The notes: a model not told the origin generated them from the sequence alone. A stretch of DNA of 64,000 nucleotides from Burkholderia sp. lig30 (GCF_000687455.2 NZ_JGVW01000052.1:62001-126000); one strand, 5' to 3'; positions 10,901-19,144 are shown, counted from the first letter of the stretch. Numbers and translations are program-made.

Positions 10901-11714
10901 CCACATCTTCATCGACCAGCTGACCTTCGGCGAGCACGTGGAGAACGACACCGCAACCAAGCTGCCGGTGCGGCTCGCGATCGCGCTGCTCAAGAATTCG
11001 CGCGGCGAGATCGACGTCGACGTTCCGGTGTCGGGCTCGCTGTCGAACCCGGAGTTCAGCGTCGGTGGGCTGATCTGGCGCGCGGTGCTCAACCTGATCG
11101 CGAAGGCCGTCACGTCGCCGTTTACGCTGCTCGCGCACGCGTTCGGCGGCAATGGCGAGGAACTCGGCTATGTCGAGTTCGCGCCGGGTTCGTCGCAACT
11201 GACCGACGCGTCGCAGGGCAAGCTCGACACGATCGCGAAGATGCTGGCCGACAAGCCGTCGATCCGCCTCGACCTGATCGGCCGTGTCGATCCGGACAAG
11301 GATCTGCCGGGCCTGCGCGACGCGTACGTCACGCGGCTCGTGCGGCAGCAGAAGCTGAAGGAGGTCGTCGGGCAGGGCGAGAGCGTCGATACGGCGTCGG
11401 TGAAGGTCGATCCGGCCGAGTACCACACGTTCCTGACCCGCGCGTACAAGGCCGCCGATTTCAAGAAGCCGCGCAACCTGGTCGGCCTGCAGAAGACGCT
11501 GCCGGACGACGACATGAAGAAGGCGCTTGCCGACCACGCGCCGGTCGACGAAGGCAGCCTGCGCACGCTCGCGCAGCAGCGTGCGGAATCGGTACGTCAG
11601 TACCTCGACGGCAAGGTCGACGCGAGCCGGATGTTCGTTGTCGCGCCGAAGCTCGATGCAAAGGGCATCGAGGACAAGGGCGCGACCACCCGCGTCGACT
11701 TCGGCCTGAAGTGA
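7965..11714 (+). CDS. DUF748 / AsmA-like envelope protein
   Basis: Giant protein of 1249 aa. A single N-terminal membrane helix (about residues 28-48, VGTLIFLVLFGLLGFFAAPP) is followed by a long periplasmic body of repeating beta-rich AsmA/DUF748 units, recurring as 'VDFDDR' and 'VNYTDN' strands (INDGRVDFDDRLL-type near 165, GTVNFDDRM near 390, GRVNYTDNFI near 867). Two Ala/Pro-rich linkers break it up. The last 190 residues contain an OmpA-like stretch (EFAPGSSQLTDASQGKLDTI). AsmA-type proteins are linked to outer-membrane biogenesis and bridge-like lipid transfer; a role here is inference. Single-gene unit ending in a strong hairpin. Confidence 0.9.
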   Translation: MASLDKEKVSSTLHAIGDVARSRRAKRIGVGTLIFLVLFGLLGFFAAPPLIRHVAEQQLTLQLDRPATVRRIALNPYTLNLEAEGIHVGERGGQGEFIDIGKLTVRPSWASLFRGAPIVSEIRVDAPRFHIVRYDAQRFNFTDLIEKFSTPSKPGSKPVHFSLSNIQVNDGRVDFDDRLLNEKHVIDNWSLGIPYVATLPSKTDIFVEPKLRARIDGSPIAIDGKTKPFAQSRESEVELKFDRLDVPKLITYAPAKLPVAVRNGTLSTNLKLRFVMAGDTPALRVSGTVDLNDAKVTSASSEPLFAARGVHVAATDLQPLRSILHFDEIRVDQPVVDLARDRQGVLNVEKLAGTPAAPAAASGASAAAPAAPAAEAKAAPLDLAIRHLAIDGGTVNFDDRMPATPAALSLTRIATTLDGFTMQGRTPARYAVSTELSRGGTVKAEGTFSLAAKQADTKLTVDALALPALQPYLGEATRARVLDGTFSTTVNAKADWGKTPLDAQVADSELSLNALKIAAPDAKAPAIALSDARVKVTKVDLAARTAQVESVDANGLALDVRRLKNGAIDLAALAAPSQAAPARAVAHKGRAEPAAPSWHYEIGELNVKDAAATYTDLSTPHPVKLAFKPLQLNVRKISDDLSKPLPVQLQATLNRKGSLNVSGDVTAQPLKVGLRINGNRLDAAAFEPYFGSALNATVASALLNAQGNLAFAQVKDAIRASYRGDAALVDVRMLDKATSDPFAGWRSLALTGLKASYDEHGTDVDAARVTFSNFYGRVLLDAQGRLNLKDVVAQESGPAQSLTRDAGKGEPVPLSPQGASAPAVAQAAPAAHVAQQAPASAPAVVKAATPPAQPVRMHVGQLVLQNGRVNYTDNFIKPNYTANLVAIKGMVGGFGTESTTSAPVDVTANLSGNGPITIKGSVNPLIAKPALDLTATAHDIELTNLTPYSAKYAGYPITKGKLNVDLHYQLANDQLTANNHIFIDQLTFGEHVENDTATKLPVRLAIALLKNSRGEIDVDVPVSGSLSNPEFSVGGLIWRAVLNLIAKAVTSPFTLLAHAFGGNGEELGYVEFAPGSSQLTDASQGKLDTIAKMLADKPSIRLDLIGRVDPDKDLPGLRDAYVTRLVRQQKLKEVVGQGESVDTASVKVDPAEYHTFLTRAYKAADFKKPRNLVGLQKTLPDDDMKKALADHAPVDEGSLRTLAQQRAESVRQYLDGKVDASRMFVVAPKLDAKGIEDKGATTRVDFGLK

Positions 11715-11724
11715 CCCGCCGCCT

Positions 11725-11758
11725 GCCCCCGTCGCCGCGCTCGCGCGGTGACGGGGGC
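11725..11758. terminator. Strong GC hairpin between converging genes
   Basis: A 15-bp stem (11725-11739 with 11744-11758, one G-T pair) closes a CTCG loop. There is no T-run on either side, so termination may be Rho-assisted, but the position between the ends of the DUF748 gene and the minus-strand 72-aa gene fits a bidirectional terminator. Confidence 0.65.
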
Positions 11759-11763
11759 GCCGC

Positions 11764-11982
11764 TCAGCGCGCGACTTCGTCCGCGCGCTTGTCCTGTTCC
11801 CGCCGCGCCGCGAGCGGCAGACGTGCATCGTCCCATTGCGTCAGCCACTCGATTTCCTTTGCCGTAAACACCTGTCCGTAGTTCCGCAGCGCGTACTGCA
11901 GCGCGTCGACGACGTGATGACGAATGATCTCGGGGGTGCGTGCGTCGTCCAGCACGAACCGGAAGGCTTCCAGCGTGGCCAT
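11764..11982 (-). CDS. Small conserved-looking protein, 72 aa
   Basis: Unrecognised soluble protein of 72 aa beginning MATLEAFRFVLDDART. It is charged and helical in composition, with several aromatic positions (YGQVFTAKEIEWLTQWDD). Two in-frame ATGs exist; GGAG lies 7 bases before the one at 11982 but only 1 base before the one at 11988, so 11982 is chosen. No signal peptide, membrane helix or metal motif. Its coding status rests on the good ribosome site, the bounded frame and a non-shadow amino acid composition. Function unknown. Confidence 0.65.
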   Translation of the reverse strand: MATLEAFRFVLDDARTPEIIRHHVVDALQYALRNYGQVFTAKEIEWLTQWDDARLPLAARREQDKRADEVAR

Positions 11983-12267
11983 GCTCATGCTCCGGGTCAG
12001 GGAAAACCCGTTATCGCACGTCAATAGTCGCGCGCCAAGCCGAAAAAAAATCGCGCGCAACGGCGTCGTGCATGCGGTCCCGGTTCGTCGATCGCGCGAC
12101 GCGCACGCTTCGTTACCGGAGCGCGGCGCGCGTCGGCGATTCGTGTGCGGTTTCGTTTCGTTACGTTTGACAGGCAACGGAAAGCCCCGCATCACCCTGG
12201 CGCCGCAATCGTCCGGCACATTCGTCGCGCCTTCAAGCAGTTCAACTTCAATCGACGAGGTGGGGTC

Positions 12268-13929
12268 ATGAATGCGCAATTCGGGAAGCAGCGGAAATCG
12301 GTGGTGGTGGTCGGGCTCGCTCTGGCGCTCGCCGGCGCGAGCGTCCATGCGGAACGCGAAGACGGCAGGCACGATCGCGAGCGCGGCGTCGCGCAGCACG
12401 TGCTGCTGATCAGCGTCGACGGCCTGCACGAACAGGATGTCGCGCGCTGCATCGGCGCGAACACGTGTCCGAACCTGGCGCTGCTCGCGCAATCCGGCAT
12501 CACATATACGAACGCGCACACGCCGGGCCTGTCTGATTCGTTCCCGGGCCTCGCCGCGCTCGTGACGGGCGGCTCGCCGAAGTCGGCGGGCCTTTTCTAC
12601 GACGTATCGTATGACCGCACGTTGTATGCGCCGATCGACACGACCTGCACCGGCAAGCAAGGCTGGAACGTCGTGTTCGACGAGACGACCGGCATCGACG
12701 CGCAGAACGGCAACGCGCTCGTGAACCTCGACGGCGGCGGCGCGTTCAATCCGCAGGCGATTCCGAACGCGCGCGTCGGCGGCGCGTGCGTGCCGGTCTA
12801 CCCGCACAACTACGTGAAGACGAATACCGTGTTCGAAGCGGTGAAGTTCGCGATGCCGGGGGCGCGAACCGCGTGGGCCGACAAGCACGCGTGGGGCTAC
12901 GACTGGGTGAACGGCCCGTCCGGTCACGGCGTCGACGATCTCGCGCGCACCGAGATCAACTCGATCGATCCGGCGACGAAAACCAGTTACACCGACGTCT
13001 ATTCGCACACCGAGAAATTCGACGACTTTCACGTTCAGGCGCTGCTGAACCAGATCGACGGCAAGAACGGCGCGGGAACGGCGAGCGCGGCGGTGCCGAC
13101 CGTGTTCGGCGGCGACTTCCAGACGTTGAGCGTCGCGCAGAAGGCGCCGGTCGCGGCGGGCGGCGGCTATCTCGACGCGAACTTCACGCCGAACGTGCAG
13201 GTCGCGAACGCGATCGCCTACGTCGACAACGCGCTAGGCCGGATCGTGGCCGAGCTGAAGCAGCGCGACCTGTACCGTTCGACGGCGGTGATCGTCACCG
13301 CGAAGCACGGCCAGTCGCCGACCGATCACACGAAGCTCGTGAAGAACGGCGATACCCTGACGACGCTGCTCGAAACGAACAACTATCTCGACCCGAACGG
13401 GAATTTCGGCCAGAACGCCACCAAATCGGGCAACCTGAACGACGGCACGGGCCTCGTCGGCACCGGCTTCGTGCAGACCGACGACGTTGGCCTGATCTGG
13501 CTGCGCGACCGCACCCAGCTGAGCGCCGTGCTCGCGACGCTGAACGCGAACCTCGGCTGCAATGCGCCGGGGATCTGCGCGAACGGCCCGCAGGCATACA
13601 TCCTGAGCGGGCCGGCGCTTGCCGCGCGCTTCGGCGATCCGGCCGCGGGCCGCACGCCGGACATCATCGTGCAGCCGAACCCGGGCGTGATCTATACGTC
13701 GAGCACCAAGAAGGACGAGGAGCACGGCGGCAACGCGCCGGACGACAGCCATCTGGGCCTCGTCGTGTCGTTCCCCGGAATCCGCCACGGCCATCGGGTC
13801 GCCGCGCCGGTGCTGACGACGCAGGTTGCGCCGACGATCCTGCGTCTGCTCGGCCTCGAGCCGGAACTGCTGCACTCGGTCGTTGCCGAGCACACGCGCG
13901 TGCTGCCGGGTTTGAGCATCGAGCGTTGA
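12268..13929 (+). CDS. Exported alkaline phosphatase-superfamily phosphodiesterase
   Basis: Secreted or periplasmic enzyme of 553 aa of the type I phosphodiesterase/nucleotide pyrophosphatase group. A signal peptide ends at about residue 28 (ALAGASVHA). The metal-site strand LLISVDGLHEQD follows, then the nucleophile region HTPGLSDSFPGLAALVTGG, and later VTAKHGQSPTD and EEHGGNAPDDSHLG with the second set of Asp/His ligands. These are the expected positions for a two-metal AP-fold hydrolase. The start MNAQFGKQ is preceded by GAGGTGGGG. It converges on the cio operon. Substrate unknown. Confidence 0.88.
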   Translation: MNAQFGKQRKSVVVVGLALALAGASVHAEREDGRHDRERGVAQHVLLISVDGLHEQDVARCIGANTCPNLALLAQSGITYTNAHTPGLSDSFPGLAALVTGGSPKSAGLFYDVSYDRTLYAPIDTTCTGKQGWNVVFDETTGIDAQNGNALVNLDGGGAFNPQAIPNARVGGACVPVYPHNYVKTNTVFEAVKFAMPGARTAWADKHAWGYDWVNGPSGHGVDDLARTEINSIDPATKTSYTDVYSHTEKFDDFHVQALLNQIDGKNGAGTASAAVPTVFGGDFQTLSVAQKAPVAAGGGYLDANFTPNVQVANAIAYVDNALGRIVAELKQRDLYRSTAVIVTAKHGQSPTDHTKLVKNGDTLTTLLETNNYLDPNGNFGQNATKSGNLNDGTGLVGTGFVQTDDVGLIWLRDRTQLSAVLATLNANLGCNAPGICANGPQAYILSGPALAARFGDPAAGRTPDIIVQPNPGVIYTSSTKKDEEHGGNAPDDSHLGLVVSFPGIRHGHRVAAPVLTTQVAPTILRLLGLEPELLHSVVAEHTRVLPGLSIER

Positions 13930-13937
13930 GCGTGGAG

Positions 13938-13993
13938 GCGTAAAAGCGTAGAAGCGCAGAGACGTAGATGCGTAGATGCGTAGATGCGTAGAG
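13938..13993. repeat. Degenerate 8-9 bp direct repeats
   Basis: Just after the phosphodiesterase stop, a run of units of the form GCGTAGAA / GCGTAGAT repeats about six times, the last three perfectly (GTAGATGC). It is non-coding and of simple-sequence type, prone to slippage, so copy number may differ between strains. Confidence 0.8.
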
Positions 13994-14029
13994 CGGGCGG
14001 GGCGGCGGGTTCGGCCCCGCTCCGCCCGT

Positions 14030-14065
14030 GGCACGCCGCGCGTCGATCGCGCGGCGCGCCGTGCC
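14030..14065. terminator. GC-rich hairpin between converging phosphodiesterase and cio genes
   Basis: GGCAC at 14030-14034 pairs with GTGCC at 14061-14065, and an inner CCGCGCG pairs with CGCGCGG. A second GC stem precedes it (about 13990-14028). No T-run; a plausible Rho-assisted bidirectional stop. Confidence 0.45.
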
Positions 14066-14092
14066 GCCTCGTCGCGGCCGGGTGCTTCGCGT

Positions 14093-14263
14093 TTACTTCA
14101 CCGCGAACAGCGTGAAGTTCATGAAGATCTTGAACGCATAGCCGAGCGTGACCGCGCTCGCGACGCCGCCCATCCAGAGGATGACGAACCACATCCAGCC
14201 GGGCAGTTGCCGCGCGCGCGGCGCGGCATCGCGATCAGTGATGGTAGTAATGCTGGTCTTCAT
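14093..14263 (-). CDS. DUF2474-type small membrane subunit of the cio oxidase
   Basis: Microprotein of 56 aa with one membrane helix, beginning MKTSITTITDRDAAPR and continuing LPGWMWFVILWMGGVASAV. Small single-helix proteins (CydX, CydZ, DUF2474) associate with cytochrome bd oxidases and are needed for stability or activity in several bacteria. Its start lies inside cioB, overlapping its last 29 bases in another frame, which implies translational coupling and a fixed ratio to CioB. Position and topology support the call; direct membership of DUF2474 is from memory of the family. Confidence 0.82.
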   Translation of the reverse strand: MKTSITTITDRDAAPRARQLPGWMWFVILWMGGVASAVTLGYAFKIFMNFTLFAVK

Positions 14264-15242
14264 GACGCACCTTGCCCCGGAATACCCAGTAACCCATCGT
14301 CGTGTACGCGAGGATGATCGGCAGGATCACCACCGCGCCGACCAGCGTGAAGGTCTGGCTGGTGCGCGGCGCGGCCGCTTCCCAGATCGTCATGCCCGGC
14401 GGAATCGCATACGGCCACAGGCTCACGAGCAGGCCGGCATAGCCGAGCAGCACCAGCAGCAGCGCCAGTACGAACGGCGTCGTGTCGTGGCGGTCGCGCA
14501 CCGCGCGATACATGAGCACCGCGCACGCGGCGACGAGGAACGGCACCGGCAGGAGCCGCCAGAACAGCCCGGAATCGAACCAGCGCGCGGCGATGGCCGG
14601 GTCCTGCAGCGGCGTCCACAGGCTGACGACCGCGATGAAGCCGAGCAGCACGATGGTCAGCGGCCACACCACGCGATGCAGGCGGCGCTGCAGGTCGCCT
14701 TCGGTCTTCGCGACGAGCCAGCAGCAGCCGAGCAGCGCATAGGTCGCGACGAGGCCGAGGCCCGTCAGGATGGTGAACGGCGTGAGCCAGCCGAAGCCGT
14801 CGCCGGCGAACGCGCCGTCACGGACCGGGATGCCCTGCAGGAACGCGCCGAGCGCGACGCCCTGGAAAAACGTGGCACCGGTCGAGCCGCCGATGAACGC
14901 CAGATCCCACAGGTGCTTGGTGCGGCGCGCCTTCGCGCGGATCTCGAACGAGACGCCGCGGAAGATCAGGCAGACCAGCATGAAGACGAGCGGCAGGTAC
15001 AGCGCGGACAGCACGGTCGCATACACGACCGGAAAGACCGCGAACAGCCCCGCGCCGCCCAGCACGAGCCACGTCTCGTTGCCGTCCCACACGGGCGCGA
15101 CGGTGTTCATCATCAGGTCGCGTTCCTGCTCGTCAGGAAAGAACGGGAAGACGATGCCGATGCCCAGGTCGAAGCCGTCGAGCACGACGTACATGAAGAG
15201 CCCCAATGCGATGATCGCGGCCCAGATTGCGGTGACGTCCAT
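14235..15242 (-). CDS. cioB: Cytochrome bd-type (cyanide-insensitive) quinol oxidase subunit II
   Basis: Integral membrane subunit of 335 aa of the terminal quinol oxidase, with about eight to nine hydrophobic helices. Family signatures: LDGFDLGIG near residue 22, APVWDGNETWLVLGG near 50, FRGVSFEIRAK near 96, and a conserved W-rich C-terminal part. It pairs with CioA in binding the haems and quinol. The start MDVTAIW follows a GAGGAAAC-type ribosome site, 32 bases after the cioA stop. Named cio rather than cyd because the partner has the short quinol loop. Confidence 0.95.
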   Translation of the reverse strand: MDVTAIWAAIIALGLFMYVVLDGFDLGIGIVFPFFPDEQERDLMMNTVAPVWDGNETWLVLGGAGLFAVFPVVYATVLSALYLPLVFMLVCLIFRGVSFEIRAKARRTKHLWDLAFIGGSTGATFFQGVALGAFLQGIPVRDGAFAGDGFGWLTPFTILTGLGLVATYALLGCCWLVAKTEGDLQRRLHRVVWPLTIVLLGFIAVVSLWTPLQDPAIAARWFDSGLFWRLLPVPFLVAACAVLMYRAVRDRHDTTPFVLALLLVLLGYAGLLVSLWPYAIPPGMTIWEAAAPRTSQTFTLVGAVVILPIILAYTTMGYWVFRGKVRHEDQHYYHH

Positions 15243-15274
15243 AGGTTTCCTCGTTTGCGAATGCGGTGTGCGGC

Positions 15275-16687
15275 TCAGGCGGCATCGATCAGGTGGCTCG
15301 CGGCGGACAGCGGGCGGCGCGCGGTTTGATCGGCCCGCGCGCCGGGCGTGTCGTCGGACATGTCGTCCGGCAGCGCGGGGCCGGCCTTCATCAGCTTCAG
15401 CATGTAGTAGACGCCGGTGCCGAACACGAGGAAGTACACGACGACGAAGGTCATCATCGAGATGCCGACCTGCTGTGCCGACAGCGGCGACGCCGCGTGC
15501 GCGGTGCGCATCACGCCGTACACGACCCACGGCTGGCGGCCTGCCTCGGTCGTGACCCAGCCCGCGAGCAGCGACACGAAGCCGGTCGGCCCCATCGCGA
15601 GCGCGATGCGCTGGAACCACTTCGCGTCATAGAGACGGCCCTTCAGGCGCAGCAGCCAGGCGAGCGCGGCGACGCCGATCATTGCGACGCCGAGGCCGGC
15701 CATCACGCGGAAGCTCCAGAACACGATCGTCGAGTTCGGGCGGTCTTCCGGCGGGAATTCCTTCAGGCCGCGGATCTGGCCGTCCCAGCTGTGCGTGAGG
15801 ATCAGGCTGCCGAGGTGCGGGATGGATACCGCATAGCGGGTGGTTTCCGCCTTCATGTCCGGGATGCCGAACAGGTTGAGCGGCGTGCCGCCCGGCTCGG
15901 TTTCCCACAGGCCTTCGATCGCGGCGATCTTCGCCGGCTGATGCTTGAGCGTGTTGAGGCCGTGCTGGTCGCCGACCATCGCCTGCAGCGGCGCGAGCAC
16001 CAGCAGCAGCCACAGCGCCATCGAGAACATCTTCTTCACGGCCTTGTCGCGACGGCCCTTCAGCAGATGCCAGGCGCCCGTCGCGGCGACCACCAGCGCG
16101 GCGACCACGAAGGCGGCCATCGCCATGTGCGCGAGGCGGTACGGGAACGACGGGTTGAAGATGATCGCGAGCCAGTCGGTCGGCACCACGCGGCCGTCGA
16201 CGATCTCGAAGCCTTGCGGCGTCTGCATCCAGCTGTTCGACGCGAGAATCCAGAACGTCGAGATCAGCGTGCCGACCGCGACCATCAGCGTCGCGCCGAA
16301 GTGCGCGCGCGGGCTCACGCGGTTCCAGCCGAACAGCATGATGCCGAGGAAGCCGGCTTCGAGGAAGAATGCGGTCATCACCTCGTACATCAGCAGCGGG
16401 CCGGTGACCGCGCCCGCGAAGCTGGAGAAGCCGGACCAGTTGGTGCCGAACTGATAGGCCATCACGACGCCGGAGACGACGCCCATCCCGAACGCGACGG
16501 CGAAGATCTTCGACCAGTACACGCACAGGGACTTGTAGTACGGCTTGCCGGTCTTGAGCCAGCGATATTCGAGCACGGCGATGAAGCTCGCGAGGCCGAT
16601 GCTGAGCGCGGGAAAGACGATGTGAAACGAAACGGTGAATGCGAATTGCAGGCGGGCCAGATCGAGGGCCGAAAAAGCGGTATCCAT
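15275..16687 (-). CDS. cioA: Cytochrome bd-type (cyanide-insensitive) quinol oxidase subunit I
   Basis: Subunit of 470 aa that carries the haems and reduces oxygen with quinol electrons without pumping protons. Axial His 22 (FTVSFHIVFP) and His 187 (FPYRLAHMAM) are present, as are Glu 102 and Glu 110 in LLMYEVMTAFFLEAG, matching E. coli CydA H19, H186, E99 and E107. The GRQPW motif is intact. It is about 50 residues shorter than E. coli CydA because the quinol-loop insertion is missing, as in CioA proteins. First gene of cioA-cioB-DUF2474; an FNR/ANR box lies 167 bases upstream. Confidence 0.95.
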   Translation of the reverse strand: MDTAFSALDLARLQFAFTVSFHIVFPALSIGLASFIAVLEYRWLKTGKPYYKSLCVYWSKIFAVAFGMGVVSGVVMAYQFGTNWSGFSSFAGAVTGPLLMYEVMTAFFLEAGFLGIMLFGWNRVSPRAHFGATLMVAVGTLISTFWILASNSWMQTPQGFEIVDGRVVPTDWLAIIFNPSFPYRLAHMAMAAFVVAALVVAATGAWHLLKGRRDKAVKKMFSMALWLLLVLAPLQAMVGDQHGLNTLKHQPAKIAAIEGLWETEPGGTPLNLFGIPDMKAETTRYAVSIPHLGSLILTHSWDGQIRGLKEFPPEDRPNSTIVFWSFRVMAGLGVAMIGVAALAWLLRLKGRLYDAKWFQRIALAMGPTGFVSLLAGWVTTEAGRQPWVVYGVMRTAHAASPLSAQQVGISMMTFVVVYFLVFGTGVYYMLKLMKAGPALPDDMSDDTPGARADQTARRPLSAASHLIDAA

Positions 16688-17149
16688 ACCTGTTAACCGA
16701 AGCTGTCGATACCCGCCGGCGGGGCTGCCGGCGGACCCCGCCTGGCCGGCAGGCCGCGAGGTTGGCTGGAGTATGGAACCGCGTGCTGCGCCGCGACATG
16801 CGCCAACTCGTCGCAGATGTCCAGCCTCGGCGCAGCGTTTTCGGAGTAAATCGTTGATTCGAATCAAGAACGAAGCACTTCGCGCGCGCCGCTGCCGCTG
16901 CGGCGGCCTGCCGCACCTGCGTCAATATGGCACGCGGCGGCACGCGGTTCGGGCCACATCTCGCGCCGGCGCGCGGCGCAGCGCCGCCGTTGCGGCCGCC
17001 GTGCATTCAGCCGCCGCCCCGCGCGTACTGACGGCCTCGCATCCGCCGGCCGCCGCGCGGCAAGGCCGGCACGCGCCGGGCGATTTGCGTACACTCTGGG
17101 TCTCTTTCGGCGGGGCCTGTGCCGGCCCGCGTTCACTCAGGGATGAACG
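16688..17149. other. Divergent regulatory region cioA / ltaE
   Basis: 462 bases without a gene. It holds the FNR/ANR palindrome. The rest is very GC-rich, with several short inverted repeats of CGGC type (for example around 16720-16760). A TACACT hexamer near 17090 could be the ltaE -10, but no good -35 accompanies it. Confidence 0.6.
16854..16867. promoter_or_regulatory. Perfect FNR/ANR box upstream of cioA
   Basis: TTGATTCGAATCAA is a perfect palindrome and matches the TTGAT-N4-ATCAA consensus of FNR, ANR and DNR at every fixed base. It is 167 bases before cioA and 283 bases before ltaE. No convincing -10 sits at the class II distance, so whether it activates or represses is open; in Pseudomonas aeruginosa ANR represses cioAB. 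Confidence 0.8.
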
Positions 17150-18160
17150 ATGATCGATCTACGCAGCGATACCGTAACGCGCCCGAGCCCGGCGATGCTG
17201 GCCGCGATGACCGCCGCCGAAGTCGGGGACGACGTGTGGGGCGACGACCCGACCGTGCTGCGTTTGCAGGCGGCCGTGGCCGAGCGGGCGGGCAAGGAGG
17301 CCGGCCTGTTCTTTCCGAGCGGTACGCAAAGCAATCTCGCCGCGCTGATGGCGCATTGCGAGCGCGGCGACGAATACATCGTCGGCCAGCTCGCGCACAC
17401 GTACAAGTACGAAGGCGGCGGCGCGGCGGTGCTCGGCAGCATCCAGCCGCAGCCGATCGAGCACGCGCCGGACGGCACGCTGCCGCTCGACAAGATCGCG
17501 GCGGCGATCAAGCCGCTCGACAACCATTTCGCGCGCACGCGCCTGCTCGCGCTCGAAAACACCCTCGGCGGCCGCGTGCTGCCGGCCGGCTATGCGGAGG
17601 AGGCGGTCGCCTATGCGCGCAGCCGCGGCCTGTCCGCGCATCTCGACGGCGCGCGCGTGTGCAATGCGGCGGTCGCGTCGGGCCGCACGATCGCCGAGCT
17701 GTGCGCGCCGTTCGACACGATCTCGATCTGCTTCTCGAAGGGCCTCGGCGCGCCGGTCGGCTCGGTGCTCGTCGGCAGCGGCGCGCTGGTCGAGCGCGCG
17801 CATCGCTGGCGCAAGGTGCTGGGCGGCGGGATGCGGCAGTCGGGCATTCTCGCTGCGGCATGCCTGTACGCGCTCGAGCACAACGTCGAGCGGCTCGCGG
17901 AGGATCACGCGAACGCCGAGCGTCTCGCCGAAGGGCTGGCGCGCATCGAGCCGGTCAAGGTGCTGTCGCATGCGACGAACATGGTGTTCGCGCAGTTTCC
18001 CGAAGCCGATTGCGCGCCGCTCGAAGCGTGGCTCAAGGCGCGGGGCATCCTGACGCAGATGCTCTATGCGTCGCGCTTCGTCACGCACTGCGACGTGTCG
18101 CGCGACGACATCGATACGGTCGTTGCGGCGGTCGGCGCGTATTTCTCGCAACGCGCGTAA
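17150..18160 (+). CDS. ltaE: Low-specificity L-threonine aldolase
   Basis: PLP enzyme of 336 aa that cleaves L-threonine/allo-threonine to glycine and acetaldehyde. Seen: N-terminal MIDLRSDTVTRP, the ring-stacking His 83 (QLAHTYKYEGG), Asp 166 and Arg 169 in HLDGARVCNA, and the Schiff-base Lys 197 in CFSKGLGAPVGS. Length and order match the family. ATG 17150 follows CAGGGATGAACG, an acceptable ribosome site. Cytoplasmic, single-gene unit; no glycine riboswitch was recognised upstream. Confidence 0.95.
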   Translation: MIDLRSDTVTRPSPAMLAAMTAAEVGDDVWGDDPTVLRLQAAVAERAGKEAGLFFPSGTQSNLAALMAHCERGDEYIVGQLAHTYKYEGGGAAVLGSIQPQPIEHAPDGTLPLDKIAAAIKPLDNHFARTRLLALENTLGGRVLPAGYAEEAVAYARSRGLSAHLDGARVCNAAVASGRTIAELCAPFDTISICFSKGLGAPVGSVLVGSGALVERAHRWRKVLGGGMRQSGILAAACLYALEHNVERLAEDHANAERLAEGLARIEPVKVLSHATNMVFAQFPEADCAPLEAWLKARGILTQMLYASRFVTHCDVSRDDIDTVVAAVGAYFSQRA

Positions 18161-18235
18161 CGCCGCGCCGCATCACGTCACGGCACGGCACGGCACGGCA
18201 ACGTGGCGTCACACGACACCACGCCGCGCGGCCGG

Positions 18236-19144
18236 TCAGCCGGCGAGCGGTGCGAGCAGCCGCTGAGCCGCTTCGACGACGCGTGCGGACAGCGACGTCA
18301 TCGTCGGCGACTGCACGGCCCACGCGTGCCAGTACAGCGTGACGTCGGTCGGATGGGCGGGAGCGAGATCGACGAGCCCCTGGCCGTCCAGCGGGCCGTC
18401 GTCGAACAGCGCCTCGGGCACCATCGCATAGCCGAGCCCGTGCCGCACGGCGGCGAAATGCGTGTGCGTGCCCGGCACGTAGTGGCACGGGTACGCGCCG
18501 TCGGGCAGGCCGAACTTCTCCTTCAGGAACGTCGATTGCAGCGTGTCGCGCCGCGAATACGCGACGACCGGCGCGCGGCGCGCGCTCGTGCGATTGAGGC
18601 CGCGCGGAAACCAGCGCGCGGCGAATGCGGACGCGGCGAGCAGCCGGTAGCGCATCGTGCCGAGCGGCGTCGCGACGCAGCCACGCATCGGCTTCGGCTC
18701 GGTCGTCACGCAGCCAACCGCCATGCCGCTTTCGAGCAGTGAAAACGTGTGGTCCTGATCCTCGACGATCAGTTCGAACAGGATGCGCTCGCCGGCCAGC
18801 ACCGAGGTCAGCGCGGGCAGGAACCAGGTGCCGAGGCTGTCGGAATTGATCGCGATCGCGACGGAAATCGGCAATTGGCGCTCGGCGGCGATTTCGCTCT
18901 GCAGATCGGCCTGCAGCAGCGCGACGCGGCGCAAGTGCTGCAGCACGCGCTGGCCTGACACGGTCGGCCGGCATGGCCGGGTGCGCAGCACGAGCGGTGT
19001 GCCGAGGCTCGTTTCGAGCGCGCGCACCCGCTGCGTGACGGCGGAGGCGGTGACGTGCAGGCGCGACGCGGCCTGCTCGAAGCTGCCGGTCTCGGCGACG
19101 GCCAGCAATGCGGCGGCCTGCTTCGGGTCGATCGTCAACGGCAT
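18236..19144 (-). CDS. argP: LysR-type regulator of the ArgP/LysG family
   Basis: Transcription factor of 302 aa. The N-terminal winged helix-turn-helix (residues 1-60, FEQAASRLHVTASAVTQRVR) is followed by an effector domain with features of E. coli ArgP: AINSDSLGTWFLPAL near 98, YPCHYVPG near 205 and a C-terminal LYWHAWAVQSP. ArgP proteins sense lysine or arginine and switch on an amino acid exporter. Usually argP is divergent from its exporter; here it is instead 2 bases behind a GFA-family gene, so it is probably co-expressed with it. A LysE exporter lies 31 kb away. Confidence 0.8.
   Translation of the reverse strand: MPLTIDPKQAAALLAVAETGSFEQAASRLHVTASAVTQRVRALETSLGTPLVLRTRPCRPTVSGQRVLQHLRRVALLQADLQSEIAAERQLPISVAIAINSDSLGTWFLPALTSVLAGERILFELIVEDQDHTFSLLESGMAVGCVTTEPKPMRGCVATPLGTMRYRLLAASAFAARWFPRGLNRTSARRAPVVAYSRRDTLQSTFLKEKFGLPDGAYPCHYVPGTHTHFAAVRHGLGYAMVPEALFDDGPLDGQGLVDLAPAHPTDVTLYWHAWAVQSPTMTSLSARVVEAAQRLLAPLAG

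Noticed and set aside
7878..11828. 1316-codon open frame antisense to the DUF748 gene
   Set aside because: No motifs, extreme Arg content; the plus strand encodes a protein with membrane helix and repeats.
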